DNA of 64,000 bases from Saprospiraceae bacterium (GTDB lineage Bacteria > Bacteroidota > Bacteroidia > Chitinophagales > Saprospiraceae): assembly GCA_041392805.1 (NCBI GenBank), contig JAWKLJ010000002.1, positions 3,487,001-3,551,000 on the forward strand. The letters run 5' to 3'. This document shows, piece by piece, positions 60,611-64,000 of this stretch; the first letter of the stretch is position 1; the number at the start of each line of letters is the position of its first letter. The position numbers and the translations under genes were made by a program. The notes under the pieces were generated by a model. It did no database searches. It saw only the letters and a list, made by a program, of their open reading frames with translations, and had not been told where the DNA came from.

Positions 60611-63022
60611 TTAATTCGGTACAAGATTGATGCGATATTCCAATACGGATTCTACTTTGGTCTTCGAAAAGAACAAAGGGAAATAGCGATCTTTTGCCCA
60701 AAGGTCGAATAAATTGCGATAATGGGGGTGATCGGGGTTACCGGATTGGCCGGGGGTATTGGCAGCCAGGCAGGCATCCCAGTCGCCTGTATCTACGATA
60801 ATGCGGAAGGAAGCGCCGTGGCTTTGATTGTCATTGCTGCTGGTATTATTGACCGTCTGGGAATTTCCGCCCCGGGGTGCCGGGCCCACATCGAATTTGC
60901 TGCGTAAATCAGCTTTCAGCGCATTGCTCATGGGGTGTTTCAAGGTGACATGCTTATAGGCAGCTTGGCCATATTGCCATTTGTTCATGTCCATTCCCAG
61001 CTTTTTTTGCAAAGCTGCAATGGCTTCTTCCAAACTTCGGATTAGCAATGCGTCGCGGCTGGCAATGGGATCTTCTCCAAATTGGCCATCAGGTAGGACC
61101 AGGTGGTCGATGATTTTTTTCATTTGCAGGGAAGCATAAGGTCTGGCTTTTTCGGGGATCAACAGTTCCTCCATATTATCCCTAATGCTTTTTTCCCAGG
61201 CATTGTAGATGCCCGCGGCAATGGAGTGTGGCTGCAATTGAAAATCCCAATCAAGGAGCAGTTGCTGGGCCTTTTGCAAGGCTTCGGCTTTTAGTTGAAG
61301 CGGCTTTAGCAAAGGAATGATTTGTCGGGCAGGAATGGAAAGGTAATCTGTTTGGTAGCTGGCCATATCCATCAGGCTATGCCGTCTGCCATTATTGAGC
61401 ATTTCAGCCAAGCGGCTTTGGCGATAGGGGTCTGACCAGGAAAAACCTATGGCATCCATGTACGGAAAATCATTGGGCGTCACGTTGGCGTTGGCCGTAT
61501 AAAACATCCCGCTTGGTGGATTATACACATTGGGCTTTGCAATGATCGGTAAATAACCATCCCACTCGTAGGATCCATCTCCTGGCACGGGCACCAAACC
61601 ACTCCAATGGCGGCGAATAGGCGCTATCCCCACCGTTTGCCAACCAATATTGCCTGCTCTATCTGCCCAAATCATGTTTTCACCAGGAATGTTGCTGTAA
61701 TTGCATGCGGCCCTAAATTCTTCGAAATTTTCAGATTGATTCATTCGCAAGCTAGCCAAATAGGGAGAGCCGCCGATTTCGAGCCATCCACAACGGATAG
61801 CATAGGCAATATGGTGGGTTTCATCCTGGAAGGTAACGGGGCCATGGCGGGTATACTTCAGGTCCACAACAACGTTTTTTTGTCCCTTTACAGGAATGGT
61901 CTCCTTAATGACCCGCATGTTTTCCCAAGCCCCTTTGTACCAATACTGGTCAGGATTTTGTGGATTCAATTGGTAGACGTACAGGTCCTCTGCATCCGTT
62001 CCGAAGACGGTCAGTCCCCATGCGCCGTGTTCATTATGCCCAATGGAAATGCCAGGGATCTCTGGTTCTCCGCCGCCTATCACATTCCAACCTGGGGCGA
62101 CAAGATGGGTGATGTAGCGCAAGGAGGGGGCTGCCTGTGAACGGTGTGGATCGTTGGCCATGATAGGATATCCACTTAAGGTATGGTCTCCATTAACAAT
62201 CCAATTATTGCTTCCTATGGTGTTAATATCATTTTTCATGGCCTGCTGATAAGCCTCTTCGTCTACCTGAGCGAGGTGGCGATAATCCTCCCAGGGGGTT
62301 TGGACGCTAGCGATCAGGTCTTCGGGCTGAAACCGAAGGGGCCGCCGATAGGCGTTATACAATTCGAGGATATCATCAAACAATCTTTCTTTATTGATTT
62401 TAGCATCTATTTCAAGCTGGGGTTGGCCAGGGTGAAACCAAGACAAGTTTTTGGCTTTTTCGGCACCCACCAAGGCAACTAGGCGGCCAATTTCCAATTC
62501 ATCGCCAATGTTTCCTAAAAGGCCTTGGTGTCGGGAAATAACGACTTCTGGTGTCCATTTTTGAGGCTTGGTGTTTAATAATTTAAACTCCATCGGCAAT
62601 AAGGTCGGGTCTTTTAATACCTGGTCGATATAGGCATTCACCCCATTGGTAAAAGCAGTAATAATGAGGGCTCCTCTTTCGTGGTAGTGGTTCATCTCTT
62701 GCTTGAGATCTCCACGAAATTGAAACAATCGCGTCCCAATGTCTCGTTTCAATTCCCTCGGTCCCAATAATTCGGCTACGGTGCCGGTGGCTTGTCTGCG
62801 CCACACTTCCAATTGGAACAACCTGTCTCTGGCAGCATTATACCCTTGAGCAAAAAAGAGGTCTTCTTCATTTTGCGCATAGATATGAGGGACGCCCCAT
62901 TCGTCTACGATGATCTCGACGGGGGCGTTTAAGCCAGCGATATTGATCTGTTCGGATTGTGTTTGACCAAATGGCAAGAAAAGGAAAAGAAAAAAGAACA
63001 GGTTAAGCTTTCGTTTTGTCAT
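60611..63022 (-). CDS. Penicillin acylase family Ntn-hydrolase
   Basis: 803 residues. Signal peptide at 1-22. An alpha-subunit (about 23-250) with VEIIVDEWGVPHIYAQNEED, then the autoprocessing point before S271 in IGSNNWIVNGDHT, which becomes the N-terminal nucleophile. HNEHGAWGLTVFGTDAEDLY and NSQTVNNTSSN match beta-subunit motifs, including the oxyanion Asn. Proteins like this release amides such as acyl-homoserine lactones, beta-lactams or other N-acyl compounds in the periplasm. First gene of the five-gene operon. The substrate is unknown. Confidence 0.92.
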   Translation of the reverse strand: MTKRKLNLFFFLFLFLPFGQTQSEQINIAGLNAPVEIIVDEWGVPHIYAQNEEDLFFAQGYNAARDRLFQLEVWRRQATGTVAELLGPRELKRDIGTRLFQFRGDLKQEMNHYHERGALIITAFTNGVNAYIDQVLKDPTLLPMEFKLLNTKPQKWTPEVVISRHQGLLGNIGDELEIGRLVALVGAEKAKNLSWFHPGQPQLEIDAKINKERLFDDILELYNAYRRPLRFQPEDLIASVQTPWEDYRHLAQVDEEAYQQAMKNDINTIGSNNWIVNGDHTLSGYPIMANDPHRSQAAPSLRYITHLVAPGWNVIGGGEPEIPGISIGHNEHGAWGLTVFGTDAEDLYVYQLNPQNPDQYWYKGAWENMRVIKETIPVKGQKNVVVDLKYTRHGPVTFQDETHHIAYAIRCGWLEIGGSPYLASLRMNQSENFEEFRAACNYSNIPGENMIWADRAGNIGWQTVGIAPIRRHWSGLVPVPGDGSYEWDGYLPIIAKPNVYNPPSGMFYTANANVTPNDFPYMDAIGFSWSDPYRQSRLAEMLNNGRRHSLMDMASYQTDYLSIPARQIIPLLKPLQLKAEALQKAQQLLLDWDFQLQPHSIAAGIYNAWEKSIRDNMEELLIPEKARPYASLQMKKIIDHLVLPDGQFGEDPIASRDALLIRSLEEAIAALQKKLGMDMNKWQYGQAAYKHVTLKHPMSNALKADLRSKFDVGPAPRGGNSQTVNNTSSNDNQSHGASFRIIVDTGDWDACLAANTPGQSGNPDHPHYRNLFDLWAKDRYFPLFFSKTKVESVLEYRINLVPN

Positions 63023-63217
63023 CTTGAATAATTTGAGTTGGCAATAAATTTAACATTCTTCTGTAATGGTTTATAAGAAACAGTAATAAAAGCTTTCTTC
63101 TTTTGTCACGATTGGCCTAAGTCATGCCTTATAATGAGGGTACCCACATTAAATTTTGGCCATCTAGTCATTTTTGATTTTGGAGGTCATTTTTTTTCAA
63201 TTAAAACTAGTATAATA

Positions 63218-63799
63218 ATGAAATTCAGAAATCTTTCTTTAACCATTTTAATGGTTTTCGTTAGCCTATTTTTTGTAGGATGTGGAATGGTCGAAAAAGG
63301 AGAACAACTGCCTGCCAAGGAGGATGGGATCATGATAGATGCTCCGCTATTTGGCCTTTCAGAGGACTACACTAAAATTAAAATGGGCACTTTTAAGCAT
63401 GGAATGCCTGTAACCACGCTAGGTATGGAGGGCTACAAAAGTATGTTCAAAACCATTTCTAAAACAATCAGCGATTCGGAAGGAGAATTGGTCAACTACT
63501 ACATTGAAGAAAAAGAGGGACCTACAGGTAATCACTTCTTCCTTATACTAAAAGGAGAACTTAAAGATGGAACGTTTTTGACGACGGGTCTTCACTTGGT
63601 ATCAAATACACCCGAAGAGACAGAGGAGGAAGCTGCCTACGCTTTCGTCGTTGATGCAAAGCCAGTATTTCATTGGACTTGCAGAGGCAGTATTTGTGGC
63701 ACTTGCCAATATGACCTTAATCCAAATAGTTCTGGCTGCAAATGCTCTTTCGGCATTAATGATTGTGTGAAATATTGGCCAGGGCATGATACAAATTAG
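63218..63799 (+). CDS. Hypothetical lipoprotein with Cys-rich tail
   Basis: 193 residues from ATG 63218 (signal MKFRNLSLTILMVFVSLFFVGC with lipid site C22; the earlier frame start at 63134 would add a 28-residue hydrophilic-then-hydrophobic prefix and is rejected). The middle is a small beta domain. The tail WTCRGSICGTCQYDLNP, then SGCKCSFGINDC, holds six cysteines, perhaps a metal- or disulfide-bonded knot. No family recognised. Plus strand, divergent from the acylase operon. Confidence 0.7.
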   Translation: MKFRNLSLTILMVFVSLFFVGCGMVEKGEQLPAKEDGIMIDAPLFGLSEDYTKIKMGTFKHGMPVTTLGMEGYKSMFKTISKTISDSEGELVNYYIEEKEGPTGNHFFLILKGELKDGTFLTTGLHLVSNTPEETEEEAAYAFVVDAKPVFHWTCRGSICGTCQYDLNPNSSGCKCSFGINDCVKYWPGHDTN

Positions 63800-63886
63800 A
63801 ATTCTTTGAATCTCTGACAATCCTTAGGAAGATATTCAGGTTACCCGAATAAGGTGGGGCAGTAACCCAATACGAAAAACAAAAGG

Positions 63887-64000
63887 TCACGTCTTACATG
63901 GGTAACCTATTTTCACTTTTGGGTAGGCAGAAATACGTTCGCAACTCATACAAACAACTTCTTCTTTAGTTGGACTTTTGAAAATTTTGAAAATTCTCCG
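63887..64000 (-). CDS. Possible 3' end of a gene entering from the right edge
   Basis: An open minus-strand frame from the window edge to a TGA at 63889-63887, about 37 residues containing VVCMSCERISAYPKVKIGYP and ending PCKT. The CxxC and C spacing suggests a metal-binding tail. It is too short to be sure. Confidence 0.3.
   Translation of the reverse strand, partial: RRIFKIFKSPTKEEVVCMSCERISAYPKVKIGYPCKT

Overview
The window is from a Bacteroidota chromosome, probably a Saprospiria-like lineage (the family is my inference). Support comes from a type IX secretion C-terminal sorting domain on an M43 protease, a Bacteroidota-style LptD, many SxC/LGC lipoproteins and TAnnTTTG promoter-like boxes. 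It has two very different halves. Positions 1 to about 30,650 are an AT-rich accessory array in which every cassette gene is on the minus strand. Positions about 32,500 to 64,000 are a less AT-rich conserved chromosome. LEFT HALF: this is an integron cassette array. I find 29 attC-like sites on the minus strand. In nearly every one, the 7-12 bases ending in AAC at one edge of a cassette are the exact reverse complement of the bases beginning with GTT at the other edge of the same cassette, as expected if each unit was once a circle closed at attC. The sites come in a short (about 64-69 bp) and a long (about 135-143 bp) form. The 29 complete cassettes are 17 coding cassettes, 10 copies of one roughly 540-bp apparently non-coding cassette (plus an eleventh, cut by an IS5-like element at the left edge) and 2 other non-coding cassettes. 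Cassette proteins include an M15 peptidase, two SUKH (SMI1/KNR4) proteins, a HEPN-like plus EAD11-like pair, a DUF3883 PD-(D/E)XK protein, a DUF3800 protein, a NADAR glycosidase, an ATP-grasp protein, a membrane protein ending in an Hsp70 substrate-binding domain, several lipoproteins and a Doc/RhuM-like toxin-antitoxin pair. One attC is split by a 983-nt ORF-less group II intron. An IS66 with a perfect 8-bp target duplication splits the first cassette. At the head of the array (30650-32383) lies a 577-aa tyrosine recombinase. It reads in the same direction as the cassettes, carries three HARP-like repeats at its N terminus and lacks the extra segment typical of IntI. The first-cassette junction is 3 nt after its stop codon, so an attI-like point at the 3' end of the recombinase gene is inferred. 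This is the strongest candidate for an undescribed system in the window. RIGHT HALF: conserved envelope genes (LptD, divergent N-acetylmuramoyl-L-alanine amidase, MCE/MlaD protein) come first. Then come an M43 protease, a DUF1080 lipoprotein, a crotonase and an alpha-amylase. A hexuronate/Entner-Doudoroff cluster follows: TRAP transporter DctPQM, KDPG aldolase, KDG kinase, glucuronate isomerase, an SDR likely acting as fructuronate reductase, and a LacI regulator with two palindromic operators upstream. Mannonate dehydratase is not in the window. Last is a tightly packed minus-strand operon: penicillin acylase family, glycoside-hydrolase-like, sulfatase, sugar-lactone oxidase and alanine-racemase-like PLP protein.
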